Assembly (NCBI GenBank): GCA_964513075.1 | Contig: CAZELR010000003.1 | Span: 53,195 to 117,194 of the forward strand | From: DAOUBP01 sp964513075 | GTDB taxonomy: Bacteria; Chloroflexota; Anaerolineae; CG2-30-64-16 | Reading direction: 5' to 3' | DNA: 64,000 nt | In this document: positions 16,838-24,534 of the stretch, one piece after another | Numbering within the stretch: the stretch's first letter is position 1 | How the letters are laid out: the number at the start of each line of letters is the position of its first letter | The notes under the pieces: model-generated | The model's database searches: none | The model's input: the letters and a program-made list of their open reading frames with translations, nothing else | What the model was told of the DNA's origin: nothing | Translations under genes and position numbers: made by a program

Positions 16838-18297
16838 TGGTGTGCCTCCCTTCCCACTGCCGCACGCTCTACAGCCTCTAGGATTTTGTAGTATCCTGTG
16901 CAGCGGCACAGGTTGCCGGTCAGCGCCTGCTTGATCTGGTCGGCGGTGGGTTGCGGAAACTCTTCCAGCAGGTTGGCCGCAGACATCAGGATGCCCGGAG
17001 TGCAGTAGCCGCACTGGACGGCCGCGGCGTCGATGAAAGCCTGTTGAATCGGATGGAGCCGTCCTGCCGCGGGAGCCAATCCTTCCACCGTGACGACTTC
17101 ACACCCTTCGGCGCGCTCTGCGGGCACCAGGCAGCTCATTACTGCCACCCCATCCAGCCAGACCGTGCATGCGCCGCATTCGCCCTCAGCGCAGCCTTCC
17201 TTGGTGCCGGTCAGCCCTGCATCCTCACGTAAGGCCCGCAGCAATGTCTTGCCGCGCACATTCTGAAGCACAATCGGCTGGCCATTGAGGGTGAATCTGA
17301 CCCCTGTCTCCTGTCCACTGTTCCCTGCCCACTGATTTCTGATTCCTGCCCCCTGCAGCAACACCGGCTGCTCTGGCCACCCCTCCCGCTCGGTGCCATC
17401 ACGCAATTGCCGCAAGGCCCGCGCGGTTAGCACCCGCACCATGTCGCGGCGATACTCGGCGCTGCCGCGCAGGTCGGAGATAGGGCGGGCCGCGGCCGCC
17501 GTTAGCTCAGCAGCGCGCTCGATAACCTCGTCGGTCAGCTCTTTGCCGGCCAGGTAGGCCTCCGCCTCGGCCGCACGCACGATGGTAGGCGCAACGGAGC
17601 CGAGGGCGATGCGGGCGCGCACTACTGGTTTTTGATTTTTGATTTTTGATTTTTGATTTGCGTGTTCTTCAGCAAAGTCTACGATTACAGCGACATTGAC
17701 GACGCTGATTGCCTGCGCCTGCCGCAAGCCGAGCTTGAGGAAGGTGCCGCGTTCGGATGGCTTGAGGGCTGGCACGTTAATGCGGACGAGCATTTCGTCG
17801 GGCTGTAGGGCCGTTTTGCGCACGCCGAGAAAGAACTCGGCGCAGGTCAGGGTGCGCTCCCCACGTTCGCGGCTGGCCAGAGTGAAAGTCGCATCCATGG
17901 CCCACAGCGGCGCGATGGTGTCGTTGGCCGGGCTGGCAGTCACGCAGTTGCCTGCAACCGTGCCGCGGTTGCGAATCTGCGGTGCGCCGACCAACCAGCA
18001 CGCGCGCGCCAGAGGAAACGCGTGCGCCACCAGATCGGATGTGCCAACCACCTGATTATGTGTGACGGTTGCGCCAAGATGAAAGGCGCCGTTCTCCCTC
18101 TGAACATGCCCAAGGTCCATCACGCGTGAAACATCCACGATGGTCATCGGTGTGCGGACGCCGCGCTCGATCTCCAGGATCAGATCGGTGCCACCTGCGA
18201 TGAGGCGACACCCCGAATCGTCACGTCTGTCATCATGCTGTGCCAGCAGTTCGAGCGCCTCAGCAACGGTCTCCGGCGCGTAGTAGGTGTGCCACAT
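16834..18297 (-). CDS. Fused FAD-binding and [2Fe-2S] subunits of the molybdenum hydroxylase (XdhB-XdhC)
   Basis: One 487-residue chain joins two subunits that are separate in E. coli. Residues ~1-300 are the FAD-binding subunit (LIAGGTDLILE; LGATVTHNQV; APQIRNRGTVAGN). Residues ~335-487 are the iron-sulfur subunit, with CAEGECGACTVWLDG for the proximal cluster and CGYCTPGIL plus CRCTGYYKI for the second. The order FAD then Fe-S is the reverse of the single-chain eukaryotic enzyme. Both linkers contain word-like repeats (212-225 and 315-336). GGAGG precedes the ATG, and the stop overlaps the xdhA start, giving a two-polypeptide enzyme. Confidence 0.9.
   Translation of the reverse strand: MWHTYYAPETVAEALELLAQHDDRRDDSGCRLIAGGTDLILEIERGVRTPMTIVDVSRVMDLGHVQRENGAFHLGATVTHNQVVGTSDLVAHAFPLARACWLVGAPQIRNRGTVAGNCVTASPANDTIAPLWAMDATFTLASRERGERTLTCAEFFLGVRKTALQPDEMLVRINVPALKPSERGTFLKLGLRQAQAISVVNVAVIVDFAEEHANQKSKIKNQKPVVRARIALGSVAPTIVRAAEAEAYLAGKELTDEVIERAAELTAAAARPISDLRGSAEYRRDMVRVLTARALRQLRDGTEREGWPEQPVLLQGAGIRNQWAGNSGQETGVRFTLNGQPIVLQNVRGKTLLRALREDAGLTGTKEGCAEGECGACTVWLDGVAVMSCLVPAERAEGCEVVTVEGLAPAAGRLHPIQQAFIDAAAVQCGYCTPGILMSAANLLEEFPQPTADQIKQALTGNLCRCTGYYKILEAVERAAVGREAHQ
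17290..17352. repeat. Word-like repeat in the XdhB-XdhC linker
   Basis: Degenerate pyrimidine-rich words such as CCTGTCTCCTGTCCACTG and TGATTTCTGATTCCTG encode the linker that joins the FAD and Fe-S domains (residues ~315-336). It reads in frame, with no conserved residues. Confidence 0.5.
17622..17660. repeat. Tandem TTTTTGAT heptamer-like repeat inside xdhBC
   Basis: Five near-exact units of TTTTTGA in a row (about 17627-17658) encode a short Lys/Asn/Gln run, NQKSKIKNQK, within the FAD domain (residues ~212-225). Its AT-rich composition contrasts sharply with the surrounding GC-rich coding DNA. Confidence 0.6.
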
Positions 18298-18321
18298 GGT
18301 AAGCTATCCTCCACCTTGCTA

Positions 18322-18352
18322 GACCTTTAGGGTCTTGTAGATCCCAAAGGTC
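18322..18352. repeat. Inverted repeat in the ssnA-xdhBC spacer
   Basis: GACCTTTAGGG (18322-18332) and CCCAAAGGTC (18343-18352) pair with one bulged base around a 10-base loop, 25-55 bases upstream of the xdhBC start. It has no T-run; it may be an RNA processing or attenuation element in the operon. Confidence 0.45.
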
Positions 18353-18361
18353 TTGACATCA

Positions 18362-19693
18362 TCATCCCACGCGTTTCCACACGTGTACCGCTAACTCCCG
18401 CGCCTTTGCCATGATCGCTTCTTCGTCCAATGTTGTGAGCTGTTTATCGGCCATTAACACCTTGCCGGAGGCGATGGTATGCGTGACATGTGCGCCGTCG
18501 ACGCCGAAGAGGAGCTGCCAGGGCAAGTTGCCTGCGCTCAACGGGGTCGGCGGCGCATAGTCCAGCAGCATGATGTCGGCGAATGCGCCGGGGGCCAGCT
18601 CGCCCACCGGCTTCGAGAAGAAGCGCTTGGCCAGGTTGGCGTTGTTCGGGTACGCCATTTGCATCACGACGTCGCCGGGCATGGCCTGCGGGTTGCGGGC
18701 GTTGTGCTTGTGCGCCAGATACGCGGCTTTCATCTCGTCGAACATGCAGTTGGAGAAGCCGTCGTTGCCCAACGCCACCGGGATGCCCAACGCCAACATG
18801 CCGGCCACATCGGGCAGGCCCACCGCGTTGTTCATGTTGGAGCGCGGCTGATGCGTCACCAGTGTGCCGGTCTCGCGCAGCATGTCCTTCTCGTACTTGT
18901 CCAGATGCACGCAGTGCACCGCGATGGTTTGTGGCCCCAGGATGCCGAACCGATTCAGGCGCTCAACCACGCGCATATTATACTTGCGTAAGCTATCCTC
19001 CTGGTCGGCACTGCCCTCTGCAACGTGGACGTGGAAGCCGGTGTTCAGCCCTTCGGCCGCCGCGACGCTGGCCTCCAACGTCTTGTCAGAGCACGTCATC
19101 GCCGCATGCAGGCCGAAGGACGCGCCCAACTGCGGGTCCCTTTCCTTGCGGCAGCGCTTCAGGAAGCGGGCGTTTTCCGCGATGCCGGCTTTGGCGCCAT
19201 CCATCCCGTTGCGGTCGGTGACCTCGTAGCATAGGCTGGCGCGTAGCCCCGTCTCTTTGACTGCGTCCGCAATGATGTCCAGGCTGCCGTCGATGACGTT
19301 CGGGCTGGCGTGGTGGTCGATCAGTGTGGTGCAGCCGTGGCGCACTGCGTCAACCAGGCAGATCAGCGCGCTGTACTTGATGTCGTCCCACAGCAGCGCC
19401 AGGTCGAGCTTCCACCAGAGCCGCTCCAGTATCTCCACGAAAGTGGTGGCCGGTGCGCCGGGAATCGCCATGCCGCGGGAGAACGCGCCGTAGAAGTGCG
19501 TGTGGCCGCACAACATGCCCGGCAGCACCAGCTTGCCGCGGGCGTCGAGGCGCTGCGCCTGCGGGTATTTGGCCGTCAGCGCCGCCGTAGGGCCGACGTC
19601 CACGATGGCATCCCCTTCCCAGTAGACCGCGCCGTCCGTGAACTCGCGGTTGGCTTTGTCGAGGGTGAAAACGTGTCCGTTGGTAATGAGCAT
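18362..19693 (-). CDS. ssnA: SsnA-type amidohydrolase (purine/ureide cluster aminohydrolase)
   Basis: The 443-residue protein is a metal-dependent amidohydrolase of the chlorohydrolase/guanine deaminase superfamily that matches SsnA. It has the metal motif GHTHFYG (His64, His66), HVHVAEGSADQ, a further HCVHLDK and the catalytic Asp in GNDGFSN. SsnA sits in the E. coli yge/ygf purine cluster and is assigned to opening or deaminating a purine-derived ring. ATG 19693 is chosen for its GGGAGGA site and because earlier in-frame codons add a non-homologous tail. It lies between ygfK and xdhBC, as in related clusters. The exact substrate remains inference. Confidence 0.9.
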   Translation of the reverse strand: MLITNGHVFTLDKANREFTDGAVYWEGDAIVDVGPTAALTAKYPQAQRLDARGKLVLPGMLCGHTHFYGAFSRGMAIPGAPATTFVEILERLWWKLDLALLWDDIKYSALICLVDAVRHGCTTLIDHHASPNVIDGSLDIIADAVKETGLRASLCYEVTDRNGMDGAKAGIAENARFLKRCRKERDPQLGASFGLHAAMTCSDKTLEASVAAAEGLNTGFHVHVAEGSADQEDSLRKYNMRVVERLNRFGILGPQTIAVHCVHLDKYEKDMLRETGTLVTHQPRSNMNNAVGLPDVAGMLALGIPVALGNDGFSNCMFDEMKAAYLAHKHNARNPQAMPGDVVMQMAYPNNANLAKRFFSKPVGELAPGAFADIMLLDYAPPTPLSAGNLPWQLLFGVDGAHVTHTIASGKVLMADKQLTTLDEEAIMAKARELAVHVWKRVG

Positions 19694-19862
19694 GAGATCC
19701 TCCCAATTAACCCACTTGCTTTTTACACTAATATAGAAAGAGACTCGAACAAGATTGTGTCGTTGTAGCGATCTTTGATTAGTTGATCCATGTAGAAACT
19801 CTATTACTCTGTTGCCCAAGCCACGACGCACATGACCAGCAAATCGAAACTTGTCCGGAATC

Positions 19863-19911
19863 GAGGCTTCAGCCGGTCACGCTTGTAGTCGGAGAAACCG
19901 GCTAAAGCCTC
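19863..19911. repeat. Inverted repeat downstream of ygfK
   Basis: GAGGCTTCAGCCGG (19863-19876) and CCGGCTAAAGCCTC (19898-19911) match at 13 of 14 positions, with a 21-base loop. It sits in the 250-base gap between the ygfK stop and the ssnA start, and no other feature was seen in that gap apart from an AT-rich stretch at 19715-19800. It could partially terminate or stabilise the ygfK transcript. Confidence 0.55.
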
Positions 19912-19943
19912 TAATCCAGGCGTAAGAGTGAATTCTGCCCGAG

Positions 19944-22900
19944 TTACAGAATCAACAACTGCGGCAGCGTCTCGCTGACGCCCTTCAGCAGCACCGCCAT
20001 TTCGGCTGCGTCCCGTAGGGAGAGGGTGCCGGAGAACGAGCCTTTGGCCGCCAGCTCCTTGACTTCGAAGGCCGGGGTCAGGGTGACGCGTGCTTCCGGG
20101 CACTCGTAGACGAGATGCCCGTTCTCGCGCGCCAGGCTGGTCTCGCGGCCCTGGTCGCGGTGGCGGATCACGCCATCGATGATGCGGTAGGCGTTATGGT
20201 TCTCGGCCAGGAAGTCCTTCTCATTCAAGAACAGCCGCGGCTTGTCCAGCCAGGGCTGGCCGTGATGCACGCAGAAGGTGGTGCAGTCGCCGCACGCGTT
20301 GCAGTAGTCGTTGATGTTGATGATCTGGCGCTCCTGGCCGACCACGAAGCGCTCGAGGCCGACCGTGCGCAACCCAGCGGGTTGCGCCACATAGGCCAGC
20401 CGCGGCAGCAGCGCGTCCACGGGCCGCATCAGGAAGGTCTGGTTGGCGCGGTTGGGGCACACCTCGACGCATTTATCGCAGAAGGTGGTGCACTGCACGC
20501 AGCGAGCCGCTTCGGCCTCGGCTTGTTCTTTGGTGAGACTCAGGTCAATCAGGTCGAAGCTGTCACGCAGCGCGATGGGCAGCATCCGGGTCTTCACTTG
20601 CGGAGCCTTGGTGGCGCGCACGCGTTTGACATTGAGGATCTCCTGGGCGGAGAGCTTCGCCTTCTCGGCCGGCGGCTGGCTGAAAGGCACGCCGAACTGC
20701 CAGCAGATGGACTCGGCCGCGCGGCGGCCGTCACCGCACGCCGCGATGATGCTCTCTGGGCCGGCCTCGGCCGCGTCGCCGCCCGCATAGACGCCGGGCA
20801 CGCCGGTGCTGGCGGTGGCATGATCCACCGCGATGCCGCCGTCGCTGCACACCGTCACCACGCTGCCTTCCAGGAACGCGAAGTCGGGGTTCTGGCCCAC
20901 GGCCACGATCACGGTGTCGCATGGGATCTGGAACTCGCTGCCGGGGATGGCAACCGGTTTGCGCCGGCCGTCGGGGCCGGGCTCACCGAGCTGGTTGCGC
21001 AGACACTCCAGCGCCACAACCCTGCCCGCTTCGTCTCGGACGACGCGTGCTGGGGTGGTCAGCTCCAACAGGATGTTGCCCTCCTCCAGCGCGCCCTCCA
21101 GCTCCTCGGGGCTGGCCGGCATCTCGGCGCGGGTGCGGCGGTAGACGATGGTGGTTGGGTTGCCCGTCAGGCGCTGCGAGGTGCGGATGGCGTCCATCGC
21201 GGTGTCGCCGCCGCCGATGACCAACGCTTTCTTGCCCAGGTCGGGCCGCTCCCCGCGGCGGGTGCGGTCCAGTAGGCCCAGTGCAGCCAGCACGCCCGGC
21301 CCCTCGATGCCGGGGATGCGCAGCGGGGTGTCACGCGCGAAGCCGGTCGCCACGTAGACCGCGTCGAAGCCCTGCTCCAGCAGCTTCTCCGGCGCGCCGG
21401 TGATGGGATGGTTCAGTTCGAGCTTGACGCCCATAGCCAGAATGCGATCCGCGTCGCGTTGGATCGTCTCCCACGGCAGGCGGAAGACCGGCACCAGCCG
21501 CATCATGCCGCCGATGACGTCCTTGGCCTCGAAAATCGTGACATCCACGCCGTTCAGCGCCAGGTAAAACGCCGCCGACCAGCCGGACGGGCCCGAGCCG
21601 ATGACTGCCACCCGCTTACCCACCTTGGCCCGTGGGGTCAGCGGCGTCGCCGTACCGGTCTCCTCGGCGTAGCGTTTCAGCGCGCGGATGGCAACCGTCT
21701 CCTCGTAGTCGTTGCGCACGCAGCGGGTCTGGCACAGATGATTGCAGACGTAGCCGGTGACGCCGGGCAGCGGGTTGCGGGCCAGGATGACGTCGAGCGC
21801 CCGGTCCGGGTCCCCTTCCTTGATCCACCAGTTATACTCCGGCACGTCCTGGCATACCGCGCACTGCTCCATGCACGGCGCGACGATGCAGTCCCACAGC
21901 CCCAGCCCGGATTTCACCTTGGGCAGGCCGTAGGGCCAGTATTCTTTCTTGTAACGGTGGTCGGTCAGGGCTTCGGCCGCCGCGGCCTTCACGTTGGCCA
22001 GCTTGTTCGCGGAGAACTCGGCCAGGCTCTTGGCGCCGGCCGCGGCCATGGCCGCCTCCAGGTTAGTCAGCCATTGACCGAAGCGGGCGTAGCCGCCGGG
22101 CTTCAGCAGGTCGGAGCAGGCGGTGATGGGCACCGGGCCACAGGCGGCGATAGTCGCGATGTTCAGCGCGTCCGCGCCGGCCGAGTAGGAGACCCGTAGG
22201 TTGCCGTTGAACTCGTGCGCCAGCTTGTCGAACAGGTTCATGGTGACCGGGTAAAGCGCGCGGCCCGACATGTACATCTCCTCGCCGGGCATGATGCGCT
22301 TGTGATTGTGCATCGCCAGGGTGTTGCTCAGCTTGACGCCGAAGGCCAGCCCTTGCCCCGCAGCCACTTTTTGCATCCGGCCGATCAAGCCGACCGCCTT
22401 ATCGTAGGCGATATCGTGCTCGAACACCGAGTCGGGGATGTGGATTTCGTGGAAGCCCAGGGCGTTGTGCAGGATGTCGAGCACATGCTCCTTGCCCAGC
22501 AGTGTCGGGTTCATTTTAACGATGGTGTGCAGCTTCCGCTCGGTCAACAGGTGTTCGGCAATGCGTTCGATTTCGTCGGGCGGGCAGCCGTGCATGGTGG
22601 AGAGGGTGATGCTGTTGGCAATCTGGCCGGGGATCTCGATATCGGCGAACTGCGGGAAATCGCGCTGCAGGATGGCTTTGATCTGAGCCACCTCCTCGGT
22701 CGCGTCCTCCATCTTGTTCATGAAGTTGACCACGCGCGGGCTCGTAATGCCCTCCAGATTATAGCCGACGCTCATGTCGAAGATCGTGCCCACAGGGGCC
22801 GCACCCTCCCAGCCCAACAGCCGCGGCAGGATGTGCACGAGCGCCCATGCCACCACATATTCGTGGGCCGACTCTTCCAGCTTCAGCTCTTGCGACCACT

Positions 22901-23246
22901 CGACGTTGTAGCCCTCGTCCTCCATATCGATGCAGGGTCGCGGAATCTCCAGCTCGTCGAGGATCTGCACCGTCTTCAACTCGATGAAACGGCCGCCGCA
23001 GAGCCAGGCTGCCACGATGTTTTGACTGAGCTGCGTGTGCGGGCCGGCCGACGGGCCGATGGGGGTTGCTAGGTATTTGCCGTAGACATCGGGCACCGCA
23101 AACGCGATGCCTGGCATCGCTGCGTCGGCCTTGGGGGTGTAGAACAGCGACTTGTGGATCCCAAAGATGGATCCGCTCGCCTCGTATTCCTTCAGCATCC
23201 GCCGCAGTTGAACGGCGAAGGGTTGGATCATCAAGTAGTCGGACAT
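19944..23246 (-). CDS. ygfK: YgfK, iron-sulfur flavoprotein oxidoreductase (putative selenate reductase subunit)
   Basis: The 1100-residue multidomain redox enzyme matches YgfK, a marker of anaerobic purine degradation clusters. The N-terminal ~420 residues resemble a dihydroorotate/dihydropyrimidine dehydrogenase barrel (YATPIGPSAGP-like region; VKMNPTLLG). A cysteine motif follows (CMEQCAVCQDVPEY; CNHLCQTRC), then a glutamate-synthase-small-subunit-like FAD/NAD(P)H region (VIGSGPSGWSAAFYLA; VIGGGDTAMDA). The C-terminus carries ferredoxin-type clusters (CVQCTTFCDKCVEVCP; CNACGDCTTFC). Published work places YgfK at a reductive step of the ring-opened purine; a selenate role is doubtful. A small cysteine-rich gene lies 39 bases upstream. 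Confidence 0.92.
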   Translation of the reverse strand: MSDYLMIQPFAVQLRRMLKEYEASGSIFGIHKSLFYTPKADAAMPGIAFAVPDVYGKYLATPIGPSAGPHTQLSQNIVAAWLCGGRFIELKTVQILDELEIPRPCIDMEDEGYNVEWSQELKLEESAHEYVVAWALVHILPRLLGWEGAAPVGTIFDMSVGYNLEGITSPRVVNFMNKMEDATEEVAQIKAILQRDFPQFADIEIPGQIANSITLSTMHGCPPDEIERIAEHLLTERKLHTIVKMNPTLLGKEHVLDILHNALGFHEIHIPDSVFEHDIAYDKAVGLIGRMQKVAAGQGLAFGVKLSNTLAMHNHKRIMPGEEMYMSGRALYPVTMNLFDKLAHEFNGNLRVSYSAGADALNIATIAACGPVPITACSDLLKPGGYARFGQWLTNLEAAMAAAGAKSLAEFSANKLANVKAAAAEALTDHRYKKEYWPYGLPKVKSGLGLWDCIVAPCMEQCAVCQDVPEYNWWIKEGDPDRALDVILARNPLPGVTGYVCNHLCQTRCVRNDYEETVAIRALKRYAEETGTATPLTPRAKVGKRVAVIGSGPSGWSAAFYLALNGVDVTIFEAKDVIGGMMRLVPVFRLPWETIQRDADRILAMGVKLELNHPITGAPEKLLEQGFDAVYVATGFARDTPLRIPGIEGPGVLAALGLLDRTRRGERPDLGKKALVIGGGDTAMDAIRTSQRLTGNPTTIVYRRTRAEMPASPEELEGALEEGNILLELTTPARVVRDEAGRVVALECLRNQLGEPGPDGRRKPVAIPGSEFQIPCDTVIVAVGQNPDFAFLEGSVVTVCSDGGIAVDHATASTGVPGVYAGGDAAEAGPESIIAACGDGRRAAESICWQFGVPFSQPPAEKAKLSAQEILNVKRVRATKAPQVKTRMLPIALRDSFDLIDLSLTKEQAEAEAARCVQCTTFCDKCVEVCPNRANQTFLMRPVDALLPRLAYVAQPAGLRTVGLERFVVGQERQIININDYCNACGDCTTFCVHHGQPWLDKPRLFLNEKDFLAENHNAYRIIDGVIRHRDQGRETSLARENGHLVYECPEARVTLTPAFEVKELAAKGSFSGTLSLRDAAEMAVLLKGVSETLPQLLIL

Positions 23247-23285
23247 AGCTTCTTTGCTCCGTTATGTTTGCTGGCTGGCTGAGGG

Positions 23286-23576
23286 TCAAAGATCCAAAAG
23301 CACAATCGGTTGCGGCTGAGAAGCACTGGCGCCGCGCAGGTAGGCTGCAAATTGATCGCCCGGCGGGCAAGGATCGCAGCCCAGGCAGCGATGCACCTGG
23401 CCGCGCGGGGCCAACCACGGGCGGATCAACGCCTCGGCCTGCTCGTCTGCGTCCAGACGCAGTTGGGTCACAAAACCCTGCAGACACTCGCAGGTGCGGC
23501 ATTCGTCATGCCGGAGCGCGACTTCCAGCTCTCGCAAGGCGGCTTGCACTGTGTCATAAGTCAGGGTTGAACCCAT
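23286..23576 (-). CDS. Small six-cysteine protein, unrecognised
   Basis: The 96-residue protein is not one I recognise. It has two cysteine triads: CRTCEC (Cys26, 29, 31), followed by an LQGF/LRLDAD helix, and CLGCDPC (Cys64, 67, 70), followed by PPGDQFAAYLR. A His23 lies next to the first triad. The spacing suits two zinc sites or Fe-S ligands. There is no signal peptide or membrane segment. It begins 7 bases after the hydrolase stop and ends 39 bases before the ygfK ATG, so it is almost surely cotranscribed with ygfK. A role as a small electron carrier or cluster donor for YgfK is inference only. Confidence 0.72.
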   Translation of the reverse strand: MGSTLTYDTVQAALRELEVALRHDECRTCECLQGFVTQLRLDADEQAEALIRPWLAPRGQVHRCLGCDPCPPGDQFAAYLRGASASQPQPIVLLDL

Positions 23577-23583
23577 GGCGGCC

Positions 23584-24432
23584 TCAAGGCGTGTGTTGTT
23601 GGAGCCAATCCACCATATACGCCAGCACCTCCGCTTTCTCCGGCTCGTTGTGGGTCTCGTGGTAGAAGTTCGGCCACAGCTTGAGGGTGCAGCGGCTCGC
23701 AGGGGCCCTGGCTGCGAATTCTTCCGAGGCTTTGGCCGACGTCAGGATATCTTTGGTGCCGTGCATCAGCAGTAGCGGCACAGGAAATTCGGCGGCGTGC
23801 GCTATCACCCACTCACCGGCCTCGAACATGCCCGTCGCCAGGCGGACCGAAATCTTGTTATGGACCAACGGGTCGCTGGTGTAAGCGCGGATCACTTCGG
23901 GATCGCGTGCCAGGCCGTCCAGGGCCAGGCCGTTCGCCATCTGCAGGCTCGGATAAAGTTTGTTCATCACCTTCGCCAGGGTGAGTTGTGCCGGAGGCAG
24001 CGGATTCGCCACGCGCAGCCCTGGACTGGTGGAGATTACGCCGGCGACGGTGTCTTTGCCGCGCAGAGCCAGGCGCCGCAGCGCATAGGTCAGCACCAGG
24101 TTGCCGCCCAGGCTGTGACCGTAAAGGAAGCGCGGCAGGCCGGGATAGCGTGCCGCGGCCTCGTCCAGCAAGCGGCCGATATCGTCCATGAGAGCGTCGT
24201 AGGAAGGGGTGTGACCGCGCCGCCCCCCAGACTTGCCATGCCCGCGCAGGTCGAATCCGAGCAGCGCGTACCCTGCCTCATTCAATGCCGTGGCGACGTG
24301 TGCATAACGCCCTGTATGCTCGCCCAGGCCATGCACCAGACACACCACCGCCTTGGGAGAGGTTTCCGGCTGCCAACCCTGGAAGTAGAACGGCAGAGCA
24401 TCCGCTTGCTTTGTGAATTCGATATGGGACAT
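23584..24432 (-). CDS. Alpha/beta hydrolase, monoacylglycerol-lipase/lysophospholipase type
   Basis: The 282-residue protein has an alpha/beta hydrolase fold: oxyanion-hole motif HGLGEHTGRY near residue 34, nucleophile elbow GHSLGG near 105, an acid in LMHGTKD near 222 and a catalytic His in FYHETHNE near 258. The closest family by motif is the Serine aminopeptidase S33/monoacylglycerol lipase group. AAGGAG precedes the ATG. It is unexpected in a purine operon; it may cleave an ester or amide intermediate, or just be carried along. An inverted repeat (24449-24525) separates it from the upstream PLP enzyme. Confidence 0.85.
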   Translation of the reverse strand: MSHIEFTKQADALPFYFQGWQPETSPKAVVCLVHGLGEHTGRYAHVATALNEAGYALLGFDLRGHGKSGGRRGHTPSYDALMDDIGRLLDEAAARYPGLPRFLYGHSLGGNLVLTYALRRLALRGKDTVAGVISTSPGLRVANPLPPAQLTLAKVMNKLYPSLQMANGLALDGLARDPEVIRAYTSDPLVHNKISVRLATGMFEAGEWVIAHAAEFPVPLLLMHGTKDILTSAKASEEFAARAPASRCTLKLWPNFYHETHNEPEKAEVLAYMVDWLQQHTP

Positions 24433-24448
24433 TAGGCATCTCCTTATT

Positions 24449-24525
24449 GGAAGCTAGATACTGCAAACTGGCAGTGGGCGCTTCATAAACACTGCGCCTT
24501 TGGCTGCCTCCAGTATCTAGCTTCC
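24449..24525. repeat. Perfect 15-bp inverted repeat with 47-base loop
   Basis: GGAAGCTAGATACTG (24449-24463) and its exact complement CAGTATCTAGCTTCC (24511-24525) fill the 102-base spacer between the PLP enzyme stop and the hydrolase start. The loop contains further partial copies of the same words. It is a candidate intra-operon attenuator or RNA stabiliser. Confidence 0.7.
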
Positions 24526-24534
24526 AGTATCCGA

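Noticed and set aside
19694..19943. A tRNA or small gene in the ygfK-ssnA gap
   Set aside because: No cloverleaf, no ribosome-binding site plus frame of note; only an inverted repeat.
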